Assembly (NCBI GenBank): GCA_028641055.1
Contig: CM054060.1
Coordinates: forward strand, 295,423,480-295,487,479
From: Alopecurus myosuroides
Taxonomy: Eukaryota > Streptophyta > Magnoliopsida > Poales > Poaceae
Reading direction: 5' to 3'
Length of the DNA stretch: 64,000 bases
The position numbers and the translations under genes are program-made. Positions 23,051 to 34,157 of the stretch are shown one piece after another; position 1 is the stretch's first letter, and each line of letters begins with the position of its first letter. The notes below the pieces were generated by a model that saw nothing but the letters and a program-made list of their open reading frames with translations, made no database searches and was not told where the DNA came from.

Positions 23051-25127
23051 GGGCATCTCCAGTCGTCCCCCCCCAGAGCCCCCCCAGAACGCAAATTAGC
23101 GCCGTTTTGGGCGAAAAGCGCCGTTTTTTCACCAGTCGACCCCCCGGACCTGAAAAAGCGCCGTTTCGGCGGAAATTAGCGCCGTCGCCCCCAGGCGGAA
23201 CCCAGCCCGTTGGGTTCGGCCTGGGGGGGCGGCGATAGGAAAAGCGCTCGTGGGCCAGCGCTGTCGGTGAGGGAGAGCTCTTTTCCCACTTTCTCCACCC
23301 CCGAACCGTCTTTTCCCCTCGCTCGCCTCGCCGTCGCCGCCCCACCCCTGCACCCCACGCCGCCACCGTCGGCCACCATCGTACAACAGCGACGAGGCAA
23401 AACCACCGACGGCTGGTCCACCACGTCGTCGCCGCCGTTCGAGCACGTCTCCGGCGCCGAGGAGGCTGCGCCCCAGTGATCCACGTCCACCGCCCGCAAG
23501 GTGTTCGACGCTCTGTCCGAGGCATGGACTCCGACGCCGAGGAAATGCTCGCCGAGCTATTCGACGAGGAAGACCAGGCCGCCATCGACGACGAGGAGCA
23601 CCTACTCGTCCTGAGCTGCCTGGCCGGGATGCTGGCCCAGGACGCCGCGCCGCGCCGCGCTGGATCGAAGCCCGGTCGCCGGAAGAGCAGGCCGAGGCAG
23701 CGGTACGAGGGCTACTGCATCCTCTACTCCGACTACTTCGCCGAGGATCCCACCAACGACGAGAAGGTGTTCCGGCGTCGTTTCAGGATGAAACGCGCAC
23801 TCTTCCTCAAGATCATGCATGCCATCCGGGAGTTCGACACCTACTTCAAGTTGAAGAAGGACTGCACCGGCACGGTAGGGTTTACCTCTATCCAAAAGTG
23901 CACGATGGCCATGAGGTTGCTTGCATACGGTGCTCCCGCAGATGCACAAGATGACTACCTGCGCATGAGCGAGTCCACGGCCCTCGAGTGCTTGAACAAG
24001 TTCTGCCGGGCAGTGGTTGCAGTTTTTGGCCCAATATACCTGCGATCACCCAATGCGCAAGACACTGCTCGTCTCCTCGCAGAGAATGAAGCAAGAGGGT
24101 TTCCGGGGATGCTTGGCAGTATCGACCGCATGCACTGGGCATGGAAGAACTGCCCATTTGACTGGCAGGGGATGTACAAGGGAAAGGAGGGAGAGTGCTC
24201 GGTGGTTCTCGAGGCCGTGGCTTCGTACGATCTATGGATTTGGCATTCATTCTTTGGTATGCCTGGAAGTCACAACGACATCAATGTCTTGCAGTGCTCG
24301 AATGTCTTTGCTGATCTTGTCGAAGGCCATGCCCCCCCTGTGAACTATGAGATCAATGGACACCAGTATACAAAGGGGTACTATCTTGCAGATGGCATCT
24401 ACCCGAAGTGGGCAACATTTGTGAAGAGCATCTCCAACCCTATCCCAGGAAGCGCAAAAGCTTGGTTTACCAAGTGCCAGGAGGCTTGCAGGAAGGATGT
24501 TGAGCGGGCATTTGGTGCGCTGCAATCTCGATTCGCTGTTGTCCGATACCCAGCTATGACTTGGTCGAAGTCTAACATGTGGGAGGTGATGCAGTGTTGT
24601 GTGATCTTGCACAACATGATCATTGAGAGTGAGCGGGATGACCCAGTGCCTGACATTGAGGCAAGCACACCATACTACCGGCAGGGTCCTCTTGCAGATG
24701 TTGATCACCAGGTGCCGGCATCATGGACAGACTTCCTCACCAAGCGACAGGAGATTCGACACGCTGCAACACATCATGCTCTGCAGGATGACCTGGTGCA
24801 ACATTTGTGGGCGCGAAAGGAGAATGGCAATGTTGAGGACGATGACTAGTGTTCTTTTTTTTAAAATTGTTGAACTATTTATTTGTGTGGCCAAACTCTA
24901 TTTATTTGTGTGGCAACAATCTATTTATTTGGTGGAATTTTTTTTGATTGCCCAAATTTGGCCGAGTCGCCGCTGGGGGGGGGGGGGGGGGGGCGGCCTG
25001 GGTTCACGGCTGGGAAACGCGCCCCCACAGTTCCGAGAATAGCGCCGTTTCGCGCCGCGGCGCAAAAAAAGCGAGGGTTTTTGCGTCCTGGGGGGCGCAA
25101 CGACTGGAGATGCGACTGGAGATGCGC
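23051..25127 (+). mobile_element. PIF/Harbinger DNA transposon with open transposase
   Basis: 2077 bp flanked by TTA on both sides (23048-23050 and 25128-25130), the target duplication of PIF/Harbinger. The left end is GGGCATCTCCAGTCG; the right end read inward is GCGCATCTCCAGTCG. The right terminus carries a second tandem copy of GACTGGAGATGC. Near-terminal regions have C and G runs and GCGCCGTTT repeats in inverted arrangement. It encodes one protein, the DDE transposase. The Myb-like second protein usual for autonomous Harbinger elements was not found. Confidence 0.88.
23524..24849 (+). CDS. Harbinger-type DDE transposase
   Basis: 441 residues from the ATG at 23524; 16 more in-frame codons upstream lie in the GC-rich leader and look non-coding. 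The N-terminal part has FRRRFRMKR followed by an amphipathic helix-rich domain. The DDE_Tnp_4-type nuclease shows its first Asp in GSIDRMHW (about residue 200), second Asp in SHNDINVL (about 250) and Glu in DVERAFGAL (about 326). HNMIIE closes the catalytic core. The frame is fully open and all three acidic residues are present, so the protein may still be active. Sequence type is shared with host ALP1-like genes. The flanking TIRs and TTA duplications show that this one is a transposon gene. Confidence 0.9.
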   Translation: MDSDAEEMLAELFDEEDQAAIDDEEHLLVLSCLAGMLAQDAAPRRAGSKPGRRKSRPRQRYEGYCILYSDYFAEDPTNDEKVFRRRFRMKRALFLKIMHAIREFDTYFKLKKDCTGTVGFTSIQKCTMAMRLLAYGAPADAQDDYLRMSESTALECLNKFCRAVVAVFGPIYLRSPNAQDTARLLAENEARGFPGMLGSIDRMHWAWKNCPFDWQGMYKGKEGECSVVLEAVASYDLWIWHSFFGMPGSHNDINVLQCSNVFADLVEGHAPPVNYEINGHQYTKGYYLADGIYPKWATFVKSISNPIPGSAKAWFTKCQEACRKDVERAFGALQSRFAVVRYPAMTWSKSNMWEVMQCCVILHNMIIESERDDPVPDIEASTPYYRQGPLADVDHQVPASWTDFLTKRQEIRHAATHHALQDDLVQHLWARKENGNVEDDD

Positions 25128-25130
25128 TTA

Positions 25131-25678
25131 CTTACTGGATTTTGTTCTGTTTGCGTAGCGATGTTGGGCTTCTTTTTTTCCTTCTAAATATTGCTCTAAG
25201 ACCTGACATTGTTGGCAAACTTTTCAGACTGACAACCTTTTCATTGTTGTTTCGTTATCCGATGATAGTGGAAACCGGTCCTTTTCTTGGGGTCGTATGT
25301 ACGGAAAAAATTGGAAACAGAGAAGCAGAAATGGGCATGCATCCAGCTCAGTTTCTCTTCGCAGATAAAACGAAGACACAGATGTATCACAATTTGTTGT
25401 TCTGAAACACACCAGAACCAAATCCCAGCTATACAAACCAAACGGAACATGTATGCTTGGTTCACTTTGATCAATATTCTCTCTGTTCCATATGGAACGG
25501 AGGCAACAACTAGTACGGAACGGAGGGAGTACTCCTATTCTGTTTGTGTTCCATCTCTGTCCAAGGAACCCTTCGCGATGCAGCTGGTAAAAGATATTGT
25601 AGCCTCCAAAGAGGATCGATCATACAGAAAAGAAAACGATTCTTACGTGGGCACCTCTGGTTCAGTCTTCTCTTCAAA
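25131..25678. other. Spacer with a Stowaway-like remnant
   Basis: Unassigned AT-rich sequence between the Harbinger and LINE target sites. At 25479-25529 it contains CTCTCTGTTCC and, facing it, GGAACGGAGGGAG, the ends of a Stowaway-type MITE reduced to about 50 bp. No gene is seen. Confidence 0.4.
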
Positions 25679-25930
25679 ATGCCTAGATAATCGGGGTGAC
25701 ACGGATGAGTGAGTCGCACACGGAAGCGACGCGGGCGCCGCCCCCGGCGGTGTCGGTGGAGGCCCGTGCGGCGGCGCGGGCTAAGTGGGAGGCGGCGCGG
25801 TGGAAGGCCTCCTTCCATTCTCGGTCGTCCTCTCCTTCGGTGCTGCGTAGATGGGGGACCATCGTGCTTCGAAAGGATCTACGGCGTATCGCGCTGCTCG
25901 ACGAGGAAGAGGTGATCATCGATTGGCTCG

Positions 25931-28900
25931 ATGCGCAAAGCAGACGCGACGATCAAGGTTGGTGGCGTGCTTGTTTTGAACGAGTTCGAGGCTATTATTG
26001 ATGAGCGGGTGGGTTCTGACGCCATTGTCGCCGGCGACCATGGGGCATCTCATCCGGTCCCTGATCCAAAGTGGCCATTATCTCCCTCTTCAATGCGTTG
26101 GGCTGCGTTGTACCATGAGACGGGTAAGGAGCGTGCCTGGCACGGTACCATCATTTTACGGTGTGCGGAGAACCGTCTGGTCCTCGTCGGTGAGGACGGG
26201 ATCGCCGTCGACGTGCGGTTACTCAGGCACGGTGAGGTGGTTCGCTCTGCGAGTTGGGTCCACTTCCCGTGTCACTCTGCGCTTGTTGGGGACGTTATCG
26301 CATCGCCACGCGTCCGGGGCAATGGCGTACGTGTCCCTCAGCGACCGTACCCATCCCTGGGCCCTCGAGCTCTCTTTCGAGACCCACCGGGGAGGTGTCA
26401 CGGTGTGCCGTCATTGTCCACTGACGGTGGGCCTCCCGGTCCTAGCGCGGCTAGACCCTTATCTTCTCGGCCACAGTCCGCCCCAGATCCAGTTTCCAGA
26501 TTTGCTCACATCTGGAGGAGGGGAGAGGCGGCGGGGAGACCTAGGGTTGTGTTCGTCCAGATCCCACCAAGAAAATCCATCCTCAGGCCCCAATCTCAAA
26601 CGCAAGGTGCTCAGAAGTGGGCTGGTACGGTGAAGGGGGATTCGCGAAGCTTTGCTACGGTGCTTTCTTCTCCAGCTCCGGCGATGGCCTACAATGATAG
26701 GAGAGGCGGAAGGGGGTTCGGGCCTCCTCTGCGGGCTAACTTCCCTCCCCGTCGGCCTCCAGGTGGATACGCGGCGGGGGCCTTTGATGCTGAAAGTAGC
26801 CGGGCTGGTGAGGCGGGGTTTGTGGCTCCTCGTGGGAGGTTTGATTCTCGTCTTGAAGATCGGCGGGGGACGGGGGGTTCGCGATCCCGCAGCCGCGAGC
26901 GCGGGCGTGGTGGTGGCCGCGACTCGGGGAGATCCAACTTCAACAACAACAGGTTGGGTGCCATCGCCCGTACCTCATCCCGGGCTTCGTCTTCGAATCA
27001 AGGTAATAGGGATCGATGGAATCATAGGGCGGAGATGTTGGATACCGAATCTGATAACTCCAACGATGGAAGAGATTCTTCATCTGTCAACCCCAATCTG
27101 CAAAATCCTGACGGCTCCCCTGCAGTCGTTGGGACAATTGTGGTGGGACGGGACCATGGTTTTGTCACTTTGCAACCTCCTGCTGGGGTTTCTAGATCTA
27201 GGAATGAGTCTGCTTTTGATTCCTCTCAAGGTTTACCCCAAAATGTTTCTGCTTATGACAGAGAAGATGCTGAGCCGTCTAGATCTGTTAGGTTTCAAGA
27301 AGAAAATGTTCATGTTGACTCTGACAATTTATGTCTCATCTGTGGTGATGATCATTGTGATAAGTTCGTTTACAGTGAGATCAATCCCTGGGAAGTTGCA
27401 GCTCCCTTTGTGGGCGCAGCGATTCCGGGTGGAGGGTTCTTTGTTATCCCTGATATCAGAAACGCGGCACCCCCCAAAGAGATGCATCAAGCAGTCATTG
27501 AAGTGTTGGAAGGTAATCCTACGGCCAGAGATATTGAGGAGGAATTTGCTCAATGGGCTGGTAGAATGTTTACTTGGCGTTGGTATGCTAAACCTTTAGC
27601 CTCCAAGAAATTCCTCATGCGCTTCCCCAGTTCCAGAGACATTGACGCATGGGTTCATTTCAGCAATGCTCAACTGCGAACTATGCCTGGTGTGATTATC
27701 AGGGTTGATCATTGGACCCCTCAGTATGGTGCCACGGGAGAATTGGACACTGCATGGTTTCAGGTCAAAGGGATTCCTCTTGACAACAGGAATTGCCCTA
27801 CTGCTGTATTCATTAGCAGTCTGGTGGGGACAGCCCTGTTGGTGGATAGGCATAGCCTCAACAACGTTGACTATGTCAGGATTAAAATTGGAAATCTGGA
27901 TGTATCCCTAGTGCCTCCTGTGGTGTCCAATGTCAACATTGCAAACAGCTTTTACGATATTGAATTTACAAGGGAAATCCCAGTGAGCAAGCAGGGCTCT
28001 GAAAAGTCTGCTGTTCCAGTTCAATATTCCAAAGAGGGTTCCAGTCAGGGTGGTGCTGCATCTCAGCAAACCCCAAAACGTGCCAGACAAGAAGGTCCTG
28101 CTAGAACTCCTCCAAATGCTGCTCCTGGGGGGTTTATGCGAGATGCTAGAGCAGCATATGGTAGGCAGTTTGCTTCCAGTGATAAAGTTGACAAGTCTAA
28201 TGATGTGTGTATGGATGATAAAGGTAAAAGGAAAGCTCATGAGCCGTCTGCTAGCTCCAATGAAGACAGTGAGAATGAGTCTTTTGCTGCCCGGGTTCAA
28301 AACCTTGGTTATAGTGCTGTGCCTAAGCAAAAACAATTGATTCCTGTTTCTGTTGGAAGCCCAAGCAATAGAACTCTTCCTGGTCCTGCTGTGGATCATT
28401 ATAACAAGTACTTGGAGTACCTCTCAAAACCCAAGTTGATTACTGATGGAGTGGTTGAACATCCTGAAGAACCACTCCAAAATGAGCTCACATATGAAGA
28501 TTTCCTGAAACAGCTTATGCAATCCAGGAGTGACAAGAAGGACATGTGGAAGGACAAGCTAAATCAGATTCCAGGTGCTCAAGTGCAGCCCATGGTGGAG
28601 TCCCCTCTCACTTCTTTCAGTTCTGATGAGTTTTCTAAGTCCACGTCAGCTATGTCTGCTGCTTCTGAAGAATTTCAGCAAGTGCATCCCTCTGCGGTGC
28701 GCATTACTGAAGTTTTCCCTCAGACACAGGTTTCTTCTGGACCACTTCCTGATGGGGTCCCTCCTTCTTCTATTACGCCTGCTCAACCTGTTCCATCAAG
28801 GGCCAGTGTGAGGAATGCAACTTCGGGGAGAGCTAATATGGACGTGTTGCAGAGGGCAACTCAATCTATTGCTAGGAGAGATGCAGGTATTCCTCTCTGT

Positions 28901-29359
28901 TCGAATTCATTCTCTGTCCTAGCTGATAATGATATTTCTGATAAAGCGCTTGAACTTGGTATTGATGCTTCCTCTTTTTCATTTGAAACTATTAATTTGC
29001 TGAGGGATTGGGAAGCTGCTAGGGCTAGCCTTTTGAGTAAGAAAAAGATTTTACCTGTTTCCAATCCTGTAAGTCCCACTACTGCCTCAAATCGAAAGGA
29101 AATTCCTGTTAAGAATTTGTTGCCTATTCAGGAGGAGGAGATAGAATCATCCTCTGACAGTGACTCTATCCCTTTTACTCCTGTTATTTCAAAAAGGACG
29201 GCTAAGAATCTGAAAAAAAAATCTACATCTCTAGGTGCATCTTCTCAGGGAGTACCCCTTGGTGGTAAATCATCCCTTGGTAGGGTCCACACAAACCACC
29301 CTTTGAGTGGTATTGTGGAAGGGCCTAGGGTCAGGTCAAAACCAAAAAAGTTATTATGA
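25931..29359 (+). CDS. LINE ORF1 (DUF4283-like, nucleic-acid binding)
   Basis: An open frame of up to 1142 codons ends with TGA at 29357-29359, overlapping the ORF2 start as ATGA. An Arg/Gly-rich stretch lies at residues about 255-340, a partial Cys/His cluster CLICGDDHCDKF near residue 467, and then a structured domain (residues about 510-680). That domain has the Trp/Phe pattern and V-x-G-I-P signature of plant LINE DUF4283 domains. A Lys/Ser-rich tail follows. The true start is uncertain. Between 25706 and 26630 protein-like sequence appears in more than one frame, including an open frame from the ATG at 25708. The 5' part may therefore contain frameshifts. The ATG at 26686 is a possible internal start. 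Confidence 0.7.
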   Translation: MRKADATIKVGGVLVLNEFEAIIDERVGSDAIVAGDHGASHPVPDPKWPLSPSSMRWAALYHETGKERAWHGTIILRCAENRLVLVGEDGIAVDVRLLRHGEVVRSASWVHFPCHSALVGDVIASPRVRGNGVRVPQRPYPSLGPRALFRDPPGRCHGVPSLSTDGGPPGPSAARPLSSRPQSAPDPVSRFAHIWRRGEAAGRPRVVFVQIPPRKSILRPQSQTQGAQKWAGTVKGDSRSFATVLSSPAPAMAYNDRRGGRGFGPPLRANFPPRRPPGGYAAGAFDAESSRAGEAGFVAPRGRFDSRLEDRRGTGGSRSRSRERGRGGGRDSGRSNFNNNRLGAIARTSSRASSSNQGNRDRWNHRAEMLDTESDNSNDGRDSSSVNPNLQNPDGSPAVVGTIVVGRDHGFVTLQPPAGVSRSRNESAFDSSQGLPQNVSAYDREDAEPSRSVRFQEENVHVDSDNLCLICGDDHCDKFVYSEINPWEVAAPFVGAAIPGGGFFVIPDIRNAAPPKEMHQAVIEVLEGNPTARDIEEEFAQWAGRMFTWRWYAKPLASKKFLMRFPSSRDIDAWVHFSNAQLRTMPGVIIRVDHWTPQYGATGELDTAWFQVKGIPLDNRNCPTAVFISSLVGTALLVDRHSLNNVDYVRIKIGNLDVSLVPPVVSNVNIANSFYDIEFTREIPVSKQGSEKSAVPVQYSKEGSSQGGAASQQTPKRARQEGPARTPPNAAPGGFMRDARAAYGRQFASSDKVDKSNDVCMDDKGKRKAHEPSASSNEDSENESFAARVQNLGYSAVPKQKQLIPVSVGSPSNRTLPGPAVDHYNKYLEYLSKPKLITDGVVEHPEEPLQNELTYEDFLKQLMQSRSDKKDMWKDKLNQIPGAQVQPMVESPLTSFSSDEFSKSTSAMSAASEEFQQVHPSAVRITEVFPQTQVSSGPLPDGVPPSSITPAQPVPSRASVRNATSGRANMDVLQRATQSIARRDAGIPLCSNSFSVLADNDISDKALELGIDASSFSFETINLLRDWEAARASLLSKKKILPVSNPVSPTTASNRKEIPVKNLLPIQEEEIESSSDSDSIPFTPVISKRTAKNLKKKSTSLGASSQGVPLGGKSSLGRVHTNHPLSGIVEGPRVRSKPKKLL

Positions 29360-32300
29360 TTGGTGTTTTCTTAAACTGTAGAGGGCTTGCCAAGAAAGGT
29401 TTTGCAATTAATTTGCTTGATATGATTAGAGAATTTGATTTTAATTTTATTGGTTTACAAGAGACAATGAAATCTGTGGTGGGACCTGCCGTTTGGAGAA
29501 AGTTTGATCCAGAGGGGAATTACGTTTGGCATTGGTCGCCCTCGGTTGGTAGATCTGGTGGTATTTTGTGTGGTGTCAAGTCCTCTAGGTTTGACATCAT
29601 CAATGCCACTACTGATAGGTTCTTTGTTAAAGCTCATGTTCTGGACAAGAAATTGATTAAGAGATGATTCTTATGGTAGTTTATGGGGCTGCACAGGATT
29701 GTGACAAAACCGATTTTCTTGCTGTTTTTGCTGATGTGTGTTCTCGTTTGGTTTTACCTGCTTTGATCGGGGGGGATTTTAATATACTCAGATTTTCCTT
29801 TGAGAAGAATAAACCAGGGGGTGTTACTAAGTTCTCTGATGTGTTTAATTCTGTTATTAGAGCTTACTCCCTTAGGGAAGTGGATATGGCTGGTGGTCTA
29901 TATACTTGGTCTAATAATCAGAAGTGTCCAACTCTTGAGAAACTTGACAGAGTGCTGATGAGCTCTGATTGGGAAGGTTTGTTTCCACTAACTAGTGTGA
30001 GGAAAATCCCGAGAGCGGTTTCTGATCACAATCCTCTGATTGTGGATACTGGAGAGGTAGTAATTCCCAGAAAAAAAGAGTTTAGATTTGAAAAATCTTG
30101 GTTGGCTCATCCTGATTTTGCTGCCAGGATTGAGAGGGTGTGGGGAGCCCCTATTCCCTTTGTGGATAGTGTCTCTTCCATTCAGTTGAAAATCAGGAAA
30201 GTTAAGAATTGTCTCAAAGGATGGGGTGCTAATATCAGGGGTGACTCAGTCAGGCTGAGAAAAGATTTGTCTGGGGAGCTGGAAGCTCTTGAACAGATGG
30301 AAGAGTTTGTAGTGCTGTCTGCGGAACAGTATGGAAGGAAAAGTTTTATTCAAAGTGAGCTAATGAGATTATACTCTGAAGAGGAAAAATTCTGGCATGA
30401 GAGATCAAGTGCCAAGTGGCTGCTGCAGGGGGATTCTAATTCTGCTTTCTTCCATAGGATAGCTAATGGGAGGAGAAGGAAGAATATTATGTACTCTTTA
30501 AAAAATGGTGATGAATGTGTGCAGGGGACTGCAGAAATTTTGGATCATGCTACTGAGTATTACAGGGCACTGTTTGGTCCTGGAGAAGGAGGGTTGCTAA
30601 GATTTTCTCATCATGTATGGAGAGAGGAGGAGAGATTATCCCTGCTGGATAACTCACTGCTGGACAAACTTTTTTCTGAGGAGGAGGTGAAATTGGCAAT
30701 TGATTCCATGGTTAAGAATAAGGCTCCAGGTCCGGATGGGATCCCTATTGAATTCTTCCAGTCCTGTTGGAGCATTGTCAAGAAGGATGTGATGAGACTG
30801 TTTAATGACTGGTTTGTGGGGGACCTTGGTCTATACAGATTGAATTTTGGTATGATTATCCTGCTCCAGAAAGCACCTGATGCTGACTGTTTGCAAAAAT
30901 ACAGACCAATTTGCCTGTTGCAAGTTATCTACAAAATCATCACAAAAGTGGCCACCCTTAGAGTGGAACCTTATATGGATAAGCTGATATCCAAGTGTCA
31001 GACTGCATTCATCAAGGGCAGGAATATTGTTGATGGGATCATGTCCCTTCATGAGATTATTCATGAATCAAAAAGGAAAAAACAACAAGGAGTAGTGTTG
31101 AAGTTGGATTTTGAGAAAGCTTATGATAAGGTGGACTGGTCCTATCTCCTTCATTGTGTCACCCTCAAAGGATTTAGTCCTCTCTGGAGAAGGCTCATAG
31201 AAGAGATTGTAAGGGATGGCACGCTGTGTGTGAAAATCAATAATACTAGAGGGAAAGACTTTGGCAGCCACAGGGGGGTTAGGCAGGGGGATCCTTTTCC
31301 CCGTTTCTTTTTAATTTGGCAGCTGAAGGGTTGGCAAAGTTAATTCAGCAGGCTCAGGACAATGGCCATATTGTGGGATTGGCCTCACACTTGTTGGACA
31401 AAGGGGTTGCCATCTTCCAATATGCAGATGACACCCTGCTGATGGTTCAGGACGATGTTGAGCAGATCAGACAGCTAAAACTTATTTTATATCTGTTTGA
31501 GGCTATGTCTGGACTAAAGATCAACTTTATGAAAAGTGAATTGTTTTTAGTGCTGGAGGACTCCATCAAAAGTGTTGAATATGCAGACATGTTGAATTGT
31601 CAGATTGGTCACTGGCCTATGAAATATCTTGGTGTTCCAGTCAGTGGGTCCAGGGTGTTGGTGGCTGAGTTAAAACCCATTGTGGATAAATTGGGAAAGA
31701 AGCTGGATGGTTGGGCTGGGAATAATTCATCCATTGGAGGGAGGCTCACACTCATTCAATCCTCTCTCAGCAGCATCCCCATCTATCATATGTCCATGTA
31801 TCTGTTACCTGATACTTGTTTAGAGGAGATGACAAAAATCATTAGAAGGTTCTTTTGGCAGGGCACCAGCTCTAAGAAGAAGTACTACCTGGTTAGGTGG
31901 AACATCATCAATAAACCAAGATCAAAAGGGGGTTTAGGGATTAGAAACCTGAAAGTATTCAATTATAGTCTCCTGTGTAAATGGTGGTGGAGACTGGAGA
32001 TGGAAGAAGGAGTTTGGCAGGAGCTTGTTAAGAAGAAATATGACATCTCGCATGGGATTTGGAGGGTTGCTTTGAAACAACAAGATTCCCCTGTGTGGAA
32101 AAACTTGTTGAAGGTTAAAAAATGGTACCTGCAAGGGAGGATGATGATTATTAATGGAGGAGGTGAGACTGACTTTTGGCATGATCATTGGTGTGGGAAC
32201 CTTCCTCTATGTGAGGCGTATCCTGGCCTTTTTGAGATCTGCTTGGACCAAGTTTGCACAGTCAAGGAGATGCATTCCAGAAATTGGCAGTTGAGGTTTA

Positions 32301-33049
32301 GAAGGTGGCTTGATGTTGAGCTACAAAATCAGGCTGTCCAGCTAAAAAATCACCTGGTCACTGTTGCGTTGGGGGAGGGCCCTGATCGACCCAAATGGAA
32401 GTTTACCAAATCTAGCATTTTTTCGGTCAAATCCATGTACAAACATCTGTCCTCCTCTGCAGTGGACAGATCCTTTTCTCACCTCTGGAAAGCTAAGATC
32501 CCTTTAAAAATTAAAATCTGGTTGTGGTTGATTTGGCATAACTCTATTGCAACTAAAGATAACATGAAAAGGAGGAACTGGAAAGGAGACTTTTCTTGCA
32601 GCTTTTGTTTTACTCATGAATCGATTCACCACCTGTTCTTCTTGTGTCCTGTTTCTGTTTTCATGTGGGGGATTGTTTGTTCTGTTCTTGGGGCGCCTAA
32701 TAGGCCATCTAACTTCACTCAATATTTCTGGTGGATTGCGAACTTTTTCCCTCGAAAAACAAATCTTCATGTGGTCAGGATTGCTGCCTTTTGCTGGGCA
32801 ATTTGGAAAACTAGGAATAGGGCTTGTTTTGAGAAGAAACTCATTTCCTCACCTGTGGAACTAGTGTGTTACATGTGTGCTTTTCTCCGATATTGGGCAG
32901 GTCTACAAAATGCTGAGGACAGGGCGACCGTGGAGGAAGGTGCTAGGATTATCCAGGAAGCTGCGCTCGCGCAACATGCTCGCACGCGCGCTCGTCTGGA
33001 AAGCCACCAGGAGAAGGATGACGAAGATGACGTTGACGTGGTGGACTGA
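29356..33049 (+). pseudogene. LINE ORF2: endonuclease, reverse transcriptase, zf-RVT; two frameshifts
   Basis: It starts at the ATG overlapping the ORF1 stop (ATGA). The AP-endonuclease domain shows NCRGL, LQET, GGDFN, LDRVL and SDHNPL. The RT domain shows APGPDG, YRPICLLQ, LDFEKAYDKVDW, GVRQGDPF and YADDTLL. A zinc-binding domain (C-x2-C...H-x4-C) with IWLWLIWHNS lies near 32510-32670. Two single-base slips break it: near 29660 inside the endonuclease, and near 31300 just after GVRQGDPF. Each is followed by the expected next block in another frame. In an intact copy it would nick DNA and copy the LINE RNA. Length is normal for a plant L1 ORF2. Confidence 0.88.
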
Positions 33050-33400
33050 TATCGTTACTTGGAAGATTGGTTTCAGTCAACTTGTGTGGTTTTACCACCT
33101 GCGTGTGGTCTCTGGAATGCGTCAAGTACCTTCTGTTGTTTCGTTTAAAACTCTGTGTTTTTGGCCCTGTTGTGGCTGGTTACTTTTGCTTAGTTGCAGT
33201 GCGCGTAGCGCGGGGATGGTGAAACTTCTCTCATCTTGCTTGGGGGCTCTCCCCCTCCTGTGTGGGGGGAGAAGTCTGTTTCCAAGTCTTGATGTTTTCT
33301 TTTATTTGTGTTGCGTTGTGTAAAAAGACTCTGTTCTGTTGTCTCGCGATAATGGAACCCGGCCTGTGTCGTTTGTAAAAAAAAAATGCCTAGATAATCG

Positions 33401-34147
33401 CCGGCCTGGAAATGACATCATGCTAGTAACCTCTCGTTTAGCACTCTCATCATCTATCTTGGAAGATACCCAACTTCCTTAACAACAATCTTCATATATG
33501 TTGTAGACCTTGCATCAACTTCTCCAAGACATCTCAACTCCTCGTTTTGTCTTCAGGTCTTGGACTAGATTTTCGGTTCCACAACTGGCAGTAGGTTTCT
33601 CATTCTGAGATTTCATAGAGCAAGACAACAGAAACTCTCGTGCTATGGCAAAAAAATATACCATGCCAATGGAACAGAGGAAAAACCGATCTCCTAAATT
33701 TTCTTGCTTGCTCCATCTCAGAATACTTTCTGAGGAGGTCATCCATATCGCTATGTGTATTACCACTCTAGTTTTTAAAGGTTAAGCACTGTAACCTGAA
33801 TGGTGAAAAATCATTGCAAACTCAAATGCCAGCTGCAGGTGGACTTTTGATATTCTGAACTTATATGCACAACATGCTGTCATCCACTTAACTAGTCCAA
33901 AATGACAGTATAATTCCCGAATAAACCTGCTGCTAGTTTAAGAACGAGTAGCAAACTGAGCAGTGTTCATATGTTTTCTGTAGTATATAATCACGCACCA
34001 CTTTTGAACTTTAAGTAGTGATAAATGATCTCCCTGTTGCCCGAATGTCCTAAAGTAAAGTAGCAAAACAGAACAAAAATGTTCCCCTTTGCCCGTGTTT
34101 TCTTTGCGTACAGAAGGAAAACACCACTATAGGAAATACAAAATCAT
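33401..34147. other. Spacer without recognised features
   Basis: About 750 bp of AT-rich sequence between the right LINE target repeat and the next retroposon. It has only short random open frames. I see no gene, RNA or TE termini. Confidence 0.5.
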
Positions 34148-34157
34148 TCTCTAAGCT

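Larger units (their letters stand above)
25694..33385 (+). mobile_element. Full-length LINE (L1-type non-LTR retrotransposon)
   Basis: 7.69 kb flanked by a perfect 15-bp repeat ATGCCTAGATAATCG (25679-25693 and 33386-33400). The right copy directly follows a 10-base A tail. This is target-primed reverse transcription with a complete 5' end. It contains a nucleic-acid-binding ORF1 and an endonuclease/reverse transcriptase ORF2, followed by about 330 bp of 3' UTR. ORF2 has two frameshifts, so the copy is not autonomous now. Exact target repeats and long open frames indicate a fairly recent insertion. Confidence 0.92.

Noticed and set aside
22725..23585. 286-codon minus-strand open frame
   Set aside because: It spans the left terminus of the Harbinger element and the antisense of its leader, crossing a transposon boundary; it cannot be one old gene.
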